Positions 44,271-55,704 of a stretch of 64,000 nucleotides of DNA are shown here, one piece after another (position 1 is the first letter of the stretch; each line of letters starts with the position of its first letter). Made by a program: the position numbers and the translations under genes. The stretch is from the NCBI GenBank assembly GCA_039621445.1, contig CP154956.1, positions 92,940,648-93,004,647 of the forward strand, read 5' to 3'. The notes beneath the pieces were generated by a model. The model was not told the origin of the DNA. It did not search any database and saw only the letters and a list, made by a program, of their open reading frames with translations. Source of the stretch: Euglena gracilis. Taxonomy: Eukaryota > Euglenida > Euglenophyceae > Euglenales.

Positions 44271-44654
44271 GTGTGTGCCGCCGTGAGACGCTGAAGAGAG
44301 AAAGCCACCACACGTCACGGTGCTGCGTTTCTGTTGTGAAGTTTTTTTTAATAAAGTACAGAAATTTTCTGTTTTCTTATTGTCATTCTGTGTGGTTCGA
44401 AAAGCAACAAAGAGTTTGTGTTTGTGTGTGCGCACATGTATATGTGCACAGACATTATATGATATGTATGTGTGTGTATTCACAAGCAAAAGCCAGTTAA
44501 CCAAGGTGCTCCGAAAGGGATGGGGTATTATTTTATTATCAAGTTGCGCCCCCTTGAAGCCACCCTTTTGCCATTGGGCCAATGGCTGGTCAATGGCCAG
44601 ACTGAGACTCATTGATCCTTTTGGTGGATGGGCAATGGCTCAAGGATGCTGCGT

Positions 44655-45400
44655 ACCTCTTGGAAACTGTCATGCCCGAGAACCAGTCAATATCCCGCTC
44701 GGGAAATTGTCCGAGTCCCCATTGGCCAACCTGTCGACCAAAGCGTCACCACGCTAAATACCACCTGAACCCCAGCCCTGTGCAAGAAACCAAGAAACCA
44801 GGTGCTTGTTGTTTGTGATATTAATGCGAAGGCGGCCCCAAGTCTAGTGTAAAAAAAAAACCTTCTGGAACATTGCATCAAAAACCCACAGATAACACTG
44901 ACGAAGAGCTGGAAATTTCTTGGCCAATTCATGTCAACAAAGGGAACGGGCTGATTTTGATCAACCCTGGGGGGCAATGGAGGTCTCAGAGAACAATGGG
45001 GTGCCTGCCAGGTTTCCGTTTGAGACCCCCGGGAGCAAGTAGGGGGGGAACCCCCCTCCCGACCCTGCCACGGGGGGGCCTCTGCCCCACAGGGAGGTCT
45101 CGTCCACCCACACACCCCTGGTGCCTGCCCACACCTGCCTGTTCAGAGCCAAAATCAGGCCAAAAAAAGGGTGTTTTCCGGGCTTCTGACACTGAAGGCA
45201 CAGGAGTGTCTTGGCTGAGTGCCCTACCTACCCCCCAAGGTCGGCTGATATGGGGGACCCAGACAACTCCCCATGCTGACAGGTTGGCCGGTGCCAAAGA
45301 CCCAACAGTTTCCTGGGTAGGGCATACTAAGGGAAAATCAATGAAAAATGACCCTGACAGGTTGACTGGTGCCAGGGACCCTGACAACTTCCTCTGCTTG
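44655..45400. mobile_element. Two M1 MITE relics, opposite orientations
   Basis: 44655-44750: GGAAACTGTCATGCCCGAGA, then CATTGGCCAACCTGTC, no terminal runs left. 45228-45400: CTGACAGGTTGGCCGGTGCC and ACCCTGACAGGTTGACTGGT, i.e. the M1 interior on the other strand. Sequence between them (44751-45227) is unassigned. Confidence 0.65.
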
Positions 45401-45868
45401 GTCGCTCTTTTGTTTCGGCATCATTTGGGTCCGCTCCGGATAGCCATTTCATCAGCGGGGTTTGCAAGATTTCCTCAGGCAATCACAGATTTGTCTTTTT
45501 TTTTTCACCTCCTCTCCCTAATCCATACACAGGCCAGCATTTGTGTCGATATTACAGCGGTCTCATTGTGTCTCCCTTCTTATTTTCCACTGCCCTGTGC
45601 AGCCCCCAGGACTGCAGGCAGTCAATTCAAAACACCCAACAACCTTCCCTCCCCTCACTTTGTGCATGCCACAAAATGTCGTAAGCAAACGGTCCGTGCC
45701 AGCGGCACATTCCTGGGAGGAGGGACGCGTTTTTGGGTTGTGTTGGCCTTTTTGGTTGGTTCGGCCCATCCCCATAGTATGCCCCTGGAATTTTCGACCC
45801 CGAATTCCAACGGTGTCCTGGTCTCTCGGTTCTGTCGGTTTGCCGGCCCCCTGTTCTTGAAAATGCAG

Positions 45869-45969
45869 GTCCCCATGCCCGGTGTACCTCGCCTACGTTG
45901 ATGACGATGAGGTGGAATTGCCGAAGTACCAGCCGATGTCCATACGGGACTGGGACAAGCTGCGCCTGT
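45869..45969 (+). CDS. Gene B exon 4 (paralogue of 16308-16395)
   Basis: Acceptor AAATGCAG, donor GCCTGT/GTAGAT. Reads SPCPVYLAYVDDDEVELPKY, then QPMSIRDWDKLRL and one base of the next codon. The first 29 residues align without gaps to gene A exon 4. Phase 1 exit joins the 2-nt start at 46848, making a Tyr codon. Confidence 0.82.
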
Positions 45970-46080
45970 GTAGATACCTCCTCCCCCGTGCTTTACCCCC
46001 CCCTTGGTTATTTGATATGGTAATCGACCTGGCCCTGGGGCTCGGACCAGGTGAAAGAGAAGCAACGGTGCAACCAATGT

Positions 46081-46304
46081 GTTGGGACCATAGATTCAGT
46101 CAACACCTGTGTGACCCCCCCCCCCCGGGGGGGTGGGGTTGGCGGGTTTTCGAGAGTGGGTTGGGGCCTGAGGACACCGCCCCCCCCCCCCCCGGGGTGC
46201 ACCACGGGTGGGTGAACCCCGGGAGGAGGGTCGTGGGTGGGTGGATTTGGCCAGTGTCCATCCCCGGGGGGGGGGGGGTCACCAAATGAATCTGTGGTTG
46301 GAAC
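46081..46304. mobile_element. hAT-type MITE, H2-related
   Basis: Element about 46089-46296, ends CATAGATTCAGTCAACACCT and GAATCTGTG inverted. The flanking 8-mers GTTGGGAC and GTTGGAAC differ at one base. The interior has C and G runs and ACCACGGGTGGGTG. Confidence 0.75.
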
Positions 46305-46553
46305 CAGGTGTCTGCTTAAGGGTTTGCAGTGCCCCCCTGGGGGGGGGGGGACTCGAGTCCAAATGTGGCAATCGAATCTTGGTGGACCCTCCCCTGCTGA
46401 GGGGTGTGGTAGCATAGTGGAGATTTTTCCCGATGGCCGGCGCAAAGCGCAAAGAAAATTGACCCCCAAAACATGCCCAACATATCCCCTTTTGGCATTT
46501 TTGGCTTTTTGGGGGATTTTGTGGAACAAAACCAGCCCAAACAGCACGAACAT

Positions 46554-46840
46554 TGAATATTCCTTAATATTGTTGTATTCATCAGTAATTTATTTATATT
46601 GATATAAATTGGTGATACATGATATAATAAATGTAATATTGGTAATATTAATAAATTAATTGATAAGATTGTATATGTGTGATAAATGTAATATTGCATA
46701 TATAATATATATGTACAAATATTATATGTAATAGTGTATAATATATGTGCACTATATGTATAATATTGAACATAATATTATAAATAATATATGTTATTAT
46801 TATAATGCAAATCAATTAAATATCGAACGTTCCACGAAAC
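46554..46840. other. A/T island in a gene B intron
   Basis: About 290 bp of ATAATATTG and ATATATAT-type sequence directly upstream of exon 5a. No separate function seen; its A/T richness may help define the acceptor side. Confidence 0.5.
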
Positions 46841-46847
46841 ATGACAG

Positions 46848-46942
46848 ATCAGGATCTTGCCCTCCGCCTCAACCTTGCGTGGGGCTTGCTGCCGATCGAC
46901 AGCACCTCCGACGGCATCGTGGGCGGGTTCTGGGAGCTGCAG
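46848..46942 (+). CDS. Gene B exon 5a
   Basis: Acceptor ACATGACAG. Reads QDLALRLNLAWGLLP, then IDSTSDGIVGGFWELQ, matching gene A exon 5 from I-D-S-T-S-D (A: W-D-N-T-S-D). It ends in phase 0 at CTGCAG/GCCACC, which would be a GC-type donor. No GT donor nearby keeps the paralogous reading. A 2-nt start completes the split Tyr codon from exon 4. Confidence 0.78.
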
Positions 46943-47425
46943 GCCACCTGGCCCAGCGGCCTTTTTCAAGGGAGAAAGGTGCTGGCTGGACCCTCCCCAC
47001 CCAGGGGGAGTAATGGGCAAGAAGAACCCAAATCGTCGGTTGGACATTTTCAGCCAACAGGTGAAAACCCAAAATCCCTCAAATGCTTTTTTTGGCCCTT
47101 TTTTGGAAAAAATTTCAGTCCTGCCCGGCTTTGCCAGGCTGCCCTAACTTTATTTCAGCGGACCCTGGGGGGGGGGGGCTCCCCAGCCTGCTGGCTGGAA
47201 AAAGATGGACCCCCCCCCAGGGGTTCGGAACGAGACCCGTGGGGGTGGTGGGTAGGGGGGTGGGGCCCCCAGGTTTGTTACATGTCTGGGGTGGTGACTG
47301 ACTGGTTTCCCCAAGTGATTGGCTGCTTTTTGGACGGGACTTGTACAATTGCACAATTTTTGGACGGAAACAAATTGTCCGGGCGGATCCCGGGTCTTTA
47401 ATGGCCGCTGCCCCGGACGCTGCAG
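46943..47425 (+). other. Gene B-specific intron, about 483 bp
   Basis: Begins GCCACC and ends GACGCTGCAG, so the boundary hexamer CTGCAG precedes the donor and also ends the intron. Gene A has no intron here but carries both CTGCAG copies 18 bp apart in its exon. The interior has C/G runs and a GTGACTGACTGG phrase typical of H2 elements. Confidence 0.65.
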
Positions 47426-47488
47426 TTCGCCACCCCCGGCATCGCGGCCTCCGTGCTGCTCCGCATCGCGTCCTTCCTCTTCGGCGAG
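47426..47488 (+). CDS. Gene B exon 5b
   Basis: Exactly 21 codons, FATPGIAASVLLRIASFL then F-G-E, between CTGCAG and GGCGAG/GTGTGG. The residues SVLLRIASFLFGE and the donor context are shared with gene A exon 5. Phase 0 in and out. Confidence 0.82.
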
Positions 47489-48858
47489 GTGTGGGCGCCT
47501 GTCCCGGTCGCCCCCCCCCCCCCGGACGGCTGAACGGGGGTTCTGCACCCCCGATGGGTGCTGTGGTGTCCAGGTTGGGCCATTTTGGGCCATTTTGGAT
47601 TGATTGGTTGTTTTCATTTGTGTCGGACCATCGTGGTTTTTTGGGGGCCATACTGGGCAAGCTTGGGCCACGTTAGGAGCACACTGTTGAGGGCAAAGTT
47701 GCCCTCAAAGGTTTCTGACTTGGCATGAAGAATGCCAACAGCATTTGAAAGCCCTTCACGTCACTTTATTTTTTACATTTGGTCCGACCCCTCTCTTTCC
47801 AGTGGTTCAGAGTTGCCAACCTCTCCTGCCGATGTGTGGTGATTCTTGGGCCAAAACGTAGATTTTTCCAATGGATTTTTAAATTTATTCATTTTAAAGT
47901 TTGCTCTTTTTCTACAGGTTGTTTCTCTCTTGTAAGCTAGCCAGTTTGTGGGGGGGGGGGTAACAGAAATGGAGTGGAAATGAAAACGAAAAAAAATCAA
48001 AAAAAATCCAAAATAGCCAGAAGGACATTGAAAGCGTGTGAAAGTGAAAGAAGGATAAACAAGTTCAAAATATAAATATAATAAGTTTGAACAAAAATGG
48101 AGTGAATGTCAGCTTTTTAAAGGTGGACCGACCCCCCCCCCCACGGCGATGTCCGCTGGTACAATGGCGGTGTCTTTCGGGTGACTGTGCTTTATTACAG
48201 TTATTTTTTCCCTTGGGCGGTGAATTTTTTCAAGCCCCTCCAGCGAAAAAGTCCCCTCCAAAAACGAGTATATTCCCAATGTCAAATTTTCCGAAATTTT
48301 TCCATATTTTTTCAAATGGCCTCCGATATCAATTCCCCCCTGCAGGAGGAGTTGGGGTTGTCAGGGTTAACATCTGGTCCAAATTTCTGGTCCAAAGTGA
48401 AACTTACCAGGTTTGGGGCTCTTTCGGGGGGGGGGGGGCTGAGCAGAGCCCCTCTCTGCGCCCCGGGGGTTAGTAAAAGGGTCATAATCATCAAAAATGG
48501 CAAAAATGAACACAAAAATTAATTAAAGTGAAACACACAACATGGAAAATATTGGAGTCTGAATAACAAAAAAAGATAAAAATATATAACCAAGGGCCTA
48601 GAGTGGGGTGAATCCACGCTTCTTTTTAACTCAGAAGACCCCTGGGGAGGTCCGGGACGGGACCCCCCCCCAGGAGGTTCCCATCCCCTCCTGGCCCCCC
48701 GGCCAGGTATGGGTTTCGGCGCAAAGTGCCAAATCCTTAATTCCTAGTTCCCTTAGACGGCCTAATCTTGGGGGTCCCGTGCCAGGCTGGTTGGGGGCCC
48801 CCCCCAGGCACTCAAAAGAAGCCTGGGTGGGTTGCTGTATCTTTTTTCCCCACCGCAG

Positions 48859-48936
48859 GCTTTCGAACTGCAAGTGCACTCCCACTGTCCGAAATCCCTC
48901 TGCGAGCGCCAGCTGCCGACGATTGATTGGGCCGAG
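48859..48936 (+). CDS. Gene B exon 6 candidate
   Basis: Acceptor CCACCGCAG, donor GCCGAG/GTGGAG, 26 codons: AFELQVHSHCPKSLCERQLP, then TIDWAE. Phase 0 in and out, as for the gene A candidate at 20999. Sequence match to A is weak. Unspliced, the frame would end at TAA 48961-48963 after E-Q-E-D-H-A-T, an alternative terminal reading. Confidence 0.5.
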
Positions 48937-48993
48937 GTGGAGCAGGAAGACCATGCCACTTAAGTTGGCTGCTGTCCTCCCAGACCCTCCCAG

Positions 48994-49255
48994 TCATCAG
49001 TGCCTCACGTTCCTTAATTTAATAAACCCCATTGGGTTTCTCGCAAACAACATATTTCCGAGTGTGGAAAATTACGTGGATGGAAAACAGAAGTCGGTGG
49101 ATTTTACAAGTGCAAAAATCTTCCAGTTCAACTGTGTATTTTCTGGGCTTCGAGTCGAAATTCATACAGTGTTTCACCAAACTCCCATGGACAACATGAT
49201 CCACGTAATTAGCTTTTTTCCAGAAGCTGAGCAGGCCAACAAGATAATGGTTTAG
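48994..49255 (+). CDS. Possible alternative terminal exon
   Basis: After CCTCCCAG an open frame of about 86 codons includes VDFTSAKIFQFNCVFSGLRV, then EIHTVFHQTPMDNMIHVISF, and ends at TAG 49253-49255. Protein-like, with Phe/His/Met. It competes with the route from 48936 to 53127, so it would be an alternative end or a separate remnant. Confidence 0.35.
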
Positions 49256-50127
49256 AAAAACATTTGAAGCAATGGATTTTTTTTAAAAAAAGATCAACAA
49301 ACCTTGTGGGGGGCTATTTGGGGGGCAAAAACATGTGATGGGTTTTTTGGCTTCGCGTTCACCTGAAGGGACCAAATAGCATGTTTCCCATCTGGCCAAT
49401 GCAAGAAGGGGCTCCGTCAGGCTTCTCTTCACCAACCCCCGGGAAGGAGCCTTGTGCTATGAGGTGCCTGTCCATGGCAGGCCTCCCCCCCCCCGGGGTT
49501 GGTTTTTGGATCGTGGTGCCTGACAACCAACCCAATTTCCCATCAAAAGCGCCGGAGGGGGGGGTTGTATAAAACTGCCCAGCTCAAACCCAACCCCCAG
49601 GGGAGGGTTGAAAATGCCTTACCCCCCGCCTGCCCATAGTGGCACCCACCCCGGAACACAAACTGGGCCGTAAGCGAAGTTAGCGCCGGCCATAAACAGA
49701 CAAGAAGCCTTACTGCAACCAAAGGGGGGGTGCGCACTTCCTTAAAAAAGGTTGGGCTGCATTGTGCAAACAAAAAGCTGGCGAAATAGGAAAATTCAAA
49801 CATTCCCCCCCCCTGGGGCAAGGTCATTAAATAGTCAGATAGGCATATAGCCAAATAGCACTGGTCGCCGAATTTGATGTTTTTTCCGGCCCCGTCCACC
49901 AGAGGCGAACCGTTCCAGTCCACCCAGGAACACCCCTGGACGTTCTGAAATGCCTCCCCCCCCCCCGGGCACTGGCACAGTACAGTTGGGGAGGCCGCCA
50001 TGTTGGATTTCCAACACGACACAGCCACAGCCTTCACCAACCAGCTCTTTGTGCGGGCAGGGGATACCGGGGTGTCTCGTTGTGCAGGGAGGGGGCTTGC
50101 GTGTGTCTGAACATATGGGGGGCCATA
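49256..50127. other. Presumed intron, strand of any coding unclear
   Basis: The minus strand is open over 49543-50100 (for example FGDQCYLAICLSDYLMTL) but has no convincing splice borders. Not accepted as a gene. Confidence 0.3.
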
Positions 50128-50303
50128 CATACATACATACATACATACATACATACATACATACATACATACATACAGACATACATATGTATATACATAT
50201 GTATATACATACATACATATATATGGGGGGCCATACATACATACATACATACATACATACATACATACATACATACATACATACATACATACATACATAC
50301 ATA
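50128..50303. repeat. CATA microsatellite in two blocks
   Basis: Two (CATA)n arrays (about 50128-50178 and 50231-50303), each preceded by ATATGGGGGGCCATAC, so the unit including its lead-in was duplicated. Frames over it (poly Tyr-Ile-His) are artefacts. Confidence 0.92.
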
Positions 50304-52458
50304 GAAACCCCCCCCCCTCAGGGCTTCCCACCCGTCCCTGGGCGTGTCGGGGTGGGTGTTCTTCCGAGGCCTCGGCGGGGCCCCTTGCCACCCAGTCTCG
50401 CAGGGCCTGCCACCGTCGCCTCTCTGGGGCTCCCTCCTCCCCCCGCCCGGGGGTTCAGCTCCGCTGCCGCCCCAGCAGCGCCAGCGCCTGCGCTCTGCCG
50501 GGCGGCAGGGCAGCACTCGAGGGGGAGGGGAAACCCCCCAACAAATGGGCCGGGTTCTGATTTGAACGCCCACAGGCCCTGGGCAGGGGGGGGCCGGGGC
50601 CTGTTTTACTTTTTTCCCCCCTGGATTTGGCAAAAATTGCAGATTGACACTCTTTCTTCTGTTTTTGCTTTTTCCACCGGCGCTTTTCTGCCGAATTTTT
50701 TGACAAAGGAAAATTCCCATTGAGACTAAAATTTTCATCAGTTTTTGTTGATTAATTGTACCCACAATTTTTCTTTTTATGGGCAAACGCTTCCCAAATT
50801 ATGAAACTGATGTGTTTTTTTTTGGCTTAAAATGCCGAAAGTCACAGTTTTTGGACCATTTCTTCGTACGGCTGGAGAGGCATTTTTTTCCCTGGAGACA
50901 GTTGTCTCCAGCGTCAAGTTCTTGTGTTCTTCAGGAGCGGGGATTTTAATTCGCTCCTTTAGGGACCGGATGCTTTTTTCCCTGAAGGGCCTCTCCTTAG
51001 GACCGACCTTTGTCCTAAGGGCCAGCCAACCACCGGTCCAGAGCTCGAACCAGGTCAAAAACTTGAATTGTAAAAATACATTTCTTGACGCTTTGGGCAA
51101 CCAGAACTCACTTTTTTCCGAAAATGAACCGTTTTTGGCTGAATGACGCCATTTTGGGGGGCATTTCTTTCGTGAGCTTTTCATCGAATTGTGGCGGGGC
51201 AGGGAATATTTGTTTTTTTTGAGGACCACCCACCTGAGGACCCCCCGCCTTGCCGGAGGCCTCCTCCTCCGCCGGAGCCTGCAATGCCGCTGGGCACCCC
51301 TCATGCCCTCTGAGCCATCCCCCCGCCCCCCCTCAAAAAAAAGAGCCATCATTTACAATTATCTGCAACCACCGCATCGCCCTCGTTGTGTGGCCGCCTC
51401 AGCGCACAGATATTTTGTTTTCCAACTGCCAGGGTAGCAACCAGGGTTTGTGCCCCCCCCACCTCCCCAGGGACAGATGGCAAGCCCGTCAGTAATGAGG
51501 CAGGTGGCTTGGGGGGGGGGGGTCCGACCACCCAGATATTGGGAGGGGTGTCCGGACCCCCAACCCCCCCTCTTTGGCAGGTTACGCAAACACGCTTTTT
51601 TACGTTTTTCGATTTTGAGATTTTGTATTTTTGCGGCTTTTTTTTGTTTTTTTTGTGTGTTTTTTCACCAGCGATTTTTTTATTTCTGCCATAAAAAGCT
51701 TTTTGACTACAAAAAACTCCTTATTTCGGTCAGATTTCCCATTGAGACAAAATTTATATCAATTTTCAGCCTTGCATTTTTTGGTCAACAAACTGCGTGT
51801 TTTTGTGCAAGGTGGAGAAGTTTCCTAGATAGAGGAGGTGAAAATTTTTCAAAGTCCTCACCGGCAGAAACTGGCAGAGAAAGTGTCCACCCCGGGAGAG
51901 ATCCTGAAGGTTTATCAACTTGCATTTTATTTTGTGTCTATTTGCGTTTTTTTTGTTTCTTTGCGCATTTTTTGTGTCACGTCTTCTGAGGGTCCATGTT
52001 GCGTTCACAGCAACAACAAACCAGGACTTTAAAATGGCGGGGCTTCAAGGAATATGCTTCGTGCAATACAATTCTAGTTTCACATTGGTCTGGCATTTTA
52101 GGTGGATTACTTAGTTCCACCACCGTGTTGTGTATTGTTTGCACTGGTTTCGCATTTTTAAGGGGCATGGTCATTTAATTCCAGGTTTGTGAATTAACGT
52201 TTTATTGCATAATTATACAATACACCAGAATGTAATGTGATCCATTGACATCACAAGTTTTGTATCTTTGTTAAACTGGTCCCATGCCACCTCTCCATTT
52301 GGATCTGTCTTTTTCCTGTGAAGAATCGGGGTGTCTTGTTTTACCCATTGAATCTTTCAGTGGTTTGTTTGGGGAGATACAATTTGTGCAATGGCACTGG
52401 TTTCGCATGGTTGATCATTAGCTCCACGACCATATTATGTTATATGCACAATACATTA
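50304..52458. other. Presumed gene B intron
   Basis: 50305-50570 is GC-rich and open on both strands, undecided. 50930-51240 is an H3-like relic. Two blocks near 51830-52010 and 52030-52180 are unique A/T-rich sequence. No exon accepted. Confidence 0.35.
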
Positions 52459-53042
52459 CTGTCATATGAAAAAACAGCATCCGTAAAAAATAATATCTGG
52501 AAAAAATAACATCTGAATAAATAACATCCCACGTCAAAAGGCACTGAACAGGTTATTTCAACAACGCGCAGTGCTTGTGCAAAGGGCTGGTCAGTTTGAG
52601 GTCAAACAGTAAGAAGCTCATCAGCTGCATGCATGCAGCTCCGAGGTCTTGAAGCATGCAGGATCTGGCTTGTGTCTGTGCACTATTTAGGCCTGTATGT
52701 TTGCAAGAGTTGGAATCACGCAACCCAGATTGGAAAAGGCTGGACCACAACGCGGAGGTTGGTTGAACAAGGCAGTTGCAGTGAACTCGCATCACAGCGC
52801 AAACAAATAACATCCGATGTGAGAGTATATAACCCATGAAACCGTGCCTTCTGCAAGTTTGATGGACAGCCTCGTCATTTGGTTATGATTACCACAGTCG
52901 TTTGTTTTCTTCATCCCACACACTAGCCATTTTATCCATCCCATCTATTTTCATTTCATTTCTGGAGCAAATGAGGAAGAAATAACATCTGATTAAATAA
53001 CATCTAAAAAGGGCTTGGATGTTGTTTTTTCCTATGACAGTA
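52457..53042. mobile_element. TA-flanked MITE family M4
   Basis: Element 52459-53040 with inverted ends reading CTGTCATATGAAAAAACAGC / reverse complement of TTGTTTTTTCCTATGACAG, TA on both sides (52457-52458, 53041-53042). Inside both ends there are repeated AATAACATCT units. 582 bp with no transposase recognised; a short + frame at 52633-52839 is not supported. Confidence 0.85.
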
Positions 53043-53126
53043 TGTTTTTGCGTCATGTTAAATTTAATTCTACATAATTCTATATAGTTCTGTAATAATG
53101 TAATGTTGTGCTGTGTGTGTTTTCAG

Positions 53127-53172
53127 GGCAATGGGACTGCGAGAAAGCTTCAGTGGGAGATCGACCGCCACG
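53127..53172 (+). CDS. Gene B exon 7 candidate, 46 bp
   Basis: Acceptor GTTTTCAG, donor CGCCACG/GTCAGT. Reads GNGTARKLQWEIDRH and one base of the next codon. Phase 0 in, phase 1 out, as in gene A exon 7. Joined to 56556 it gives E-I-D-R-H-A-P-L-T against N-I-D-H-G-G-A-P-F-T in gene A. Confidence 0.5.
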
Positions 53173-54716
53173 GTCAGTTTTTTGGCCCTCTCCATCAACT
53201 TCCAACAGTGTGAAGTGGGTTTCACCCCCTCCTGCGGACCGCTAGAGGCTGCCATTCAGTCACATTTCCCCACTCCCCACTTCCCCCCACCGGACGGTCT
53301 CTGTGCTCATCATAGCCCCTCATCATAGCCCCCTCCCCCCCTTCTCCACTGCCACCACAGCTAACCAGACTGCACAAGGGGCAAAACAACCTGCATAAGT
53401 TGTGGTGTTAGTTGTTCTATTTGGATTTATCTGGATTTTCTTGATTTTGAGTCTCATCCTCCCTGTTGTTTCAATTGGTCTACGTTGGTCTATTGTTTTA
53501 TTTGTTTTATTATGTATTTATTGCTATTTATTTATTGTTATTTATTTCACGTTTAATTAATGTATAATTTAATAATTATTTCACAATGTGTATGAATAGA
53601 TAATGTTTAAAACATAATTGTTACAATAATTATACATCATCTGATCATTGTTTTGTATTCTTTTTATATCTAAGTCTTTTTATTTTTTTGAGATGATCAC
53701 TCCGTGCATTAGGTGAGAGTTTTTTTTTTTGCTCCTTGACAGCCTCCCCCTCCCCTCCCCCCACACAGCACTCCCCGGATGTTTGTGACCACCAAATCCC
53801 CCCCCCCTTGCGGCTTGGTCCATCTGTGGGACGTAAGCATCGTGCGGGCTGCGCAGACCCTCCCTTGGAGGGCCGAGGGCAAGAGGGCGAGAGGATCCCG
53901 GGCCATGCCGCTGGCTTGAGGCACCCCCAGGGAAGCTTTTCCGGCATTGAGGCAGTCCGACCAGCTGGCCAGCCATGCAACATGTTTGGCCGCCGTGGAA
54001 ATTCATCCGTCCCGGGGTGGATCTCATAAATATGAACTCTCAAAATTGTGCGATCGGCTGCACAGCTTTGTCGACCGTAAGCAATCCTTTACTTCCTGTG
54101 ACGTTTGGTTGCCACCCCCTTTGCCCAGCGACCACCCCCTAAATACCATGCACCCCTTGGCCAGAGGTTGTAGGCGACCTGGGGAAAATAGGGTTTTTTG
54201 GCATTTTTTGTACGACCACCCCTCGCTCGGGGGTTGCAGGTCAGGGGTGCGTGCGGTCAGGGGTTGTAAGAAATTTGTCGGTGGGCAAGGGGGAGGGGGT
54301 AGAATGAATAAAAAATGAAGGTGCAATTTGATGCTTTTTTCCACTTGATTGTTAGTATTAGGATGCATCATATGTGGCCATACATACATATGCACATCCA
54401 TCCATGCATCCATCCATTCATCCATCCTTCCATACCTATCCTTTTGACCCTCTGGTTCCGCGGAGACCCTCCACAGTGGGACCTGCACCATTTGCCGATG
54501 TTGGGACCCGGGGAACAGGCCCAATTTTGGTGTTTTTCAGCCTGTGCACCATTTTAAAAACAGTTCAAAGCCCCAGGTTTGAACTCCGGGAGACTTGACA
54601 TTTCCCATAACAGTGCCGAAACCCTCATTGTGAGTCTCTGTTTTTGAAGCGTGTCGAGTGTGTTCCCCAGACAGTGTCACACAGGTGAAATTTGCATTTT
54701 TCCATTGCTTCTTCAG
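53173..54716. other. Presumed intron, undecided open blocks
   Basis: 53440-53660 is A/T-rich. 53750-54110 is open in several frames (for example ELSKLCDRLHSFVDRKQSF at about 54031) without clean borders. CATC-type microsatellite at about 54395-54435. Confidence 0.35.
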
Positions 54717-54842
54717 GCTCTGGGGAATGTGCCTGAAGGGTTGAGACGTCCAGAGGGTGGACTCTACACCCACGTTGTGAAAAAGCTGAAAAGAACGGCG
54801 TGCCAGAGGGGTGTGATCCCTGGGAGCTTGATGCAGGAGTAG
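54717..54842 (+). CDS. Possible terminal exon inside a gene B intron
   Basis: Acceptor GCTTCTTCAG, then ALGNVPEGLRRPEGGLYTHV, VKKLKRTACQRGVIPGS and TAG at 54840-54842. Good composition, but it conflicts with the phase-consistent path 53172 to 56556. The minus strand over 54537-55076 is also open (179 codons), and I judge it less likely. Confidence 0.3.
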   Translation, partial: ALGNVPEGLRRPEGGLYTHVVKKLKRTACQRGVIPGSLMQE

Positions 54843-55280
54843 CATCACAGTGGGGAACCACTTAGGTGGAGGGGATTGAGGGAAAGCCCAGGGTCTTGTC
54901 CCAACGTCTGGTGAGCGACTCCAGCCCCCACACTTCTGGGCGCAGAAGGCAATGGTTATGGACATTGCGCACACGCACAATGTAAAAACATTACGCATGT
55001 GCACAATTGGCATAACCGAAGTCCTTGAATTGAGCTGTATGCAGGGATCCTCCCATTTCCTCAAAAGGAGATTCACGCAAATTCACGGACGATCACGGAA
55101 ATGCAATTTTCACGGAAAACGCGGAACTTCACGGAAATTCACGGATGAGGCGGAGGGTTCAGAAAAATTCTTCGTGTCTGTTTGCATGTGCTCTTGCTTG
55201 TTTTTCACAAATTTTGATCGATGATGTTCACATGCTTTATTTTTCCGAACAGAAAATGCCTTCCAATTCGGAAGGAAAGG

Positions 55281-55704
55281 TAAACCCCCCCCCAAAATAA
55301 GACCCAGGTCTTATTTTTGGGTCCGTTGCTGGGAACCTCCAGGGGGGGGGGTCTTTTTTGGGGGGGCCTTCTTTTTGGATTTTTTCTTGACCGACCCGGG
55401 CCCGAAAGAAAAACACCATTTTTCAGGTTCCCAAAAACAGTAAAAATTTTCCTTCGGTGCTTCGTGCCATGTGTAAACTGGTGTAAGTTGACATTTAGCA
55501 TACTTTTTGCACTTCAAAATTCTGAAAAATTATGAAATTTCATCATTTTTGTGTGTGAAATTGGGGTTTCTGGTAATTTTTCAGGGAAAATTTTCACCGT
55601 TTTCGGCGCTTTGCGCCGTCAGGGGGGGTCTTATTTTTGGGGGGTCTTATTTTTGGATTTTTGCTCGATCGGCCCAGAGGGGATCTTATTTTTGGGGGGG
55701 TTTA
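55281..55704 (+). mobile_element. MITE family M2, complete copy
   Basis: Element 55283-55702: AACCCCCCCCCAAAATAAGA at the left, TCTTATTTTTGGGGGGGTT at the right, TA on both sides. The inside has GTCCGTTGCTGGGAACCTCC, a damaged hairpin near 55456 and the perfect CGGCGC-TTT-GCGCCG at 55604-55618. Short internal AATTCACGG repeats lie just outside the element, at 55065-55150 and 55885-55930. Confidence 0.88.

Noticed and set aside
49543-50391. 282-codon minus-strand frame including a Tyr-Val-Cys-Met repeat
   Set aside because: Half of it is the CATA microsatellite. The rest is protein-like but has no borders and opposes the strand of every supported exon.
54560-54585. tRNA B-box-like AGGTTTGAACTCC
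   Set aside because: No A-box or cloverleaf could be drawn around it. Similar boxes in H3 elements likewise lack a tRNA fold.
54537-55076. 179-codon minus-strand frame
   Set aside because: Mixed composition but no splice borders. It overlaps a better bounded + block and opposes the general gene direction.
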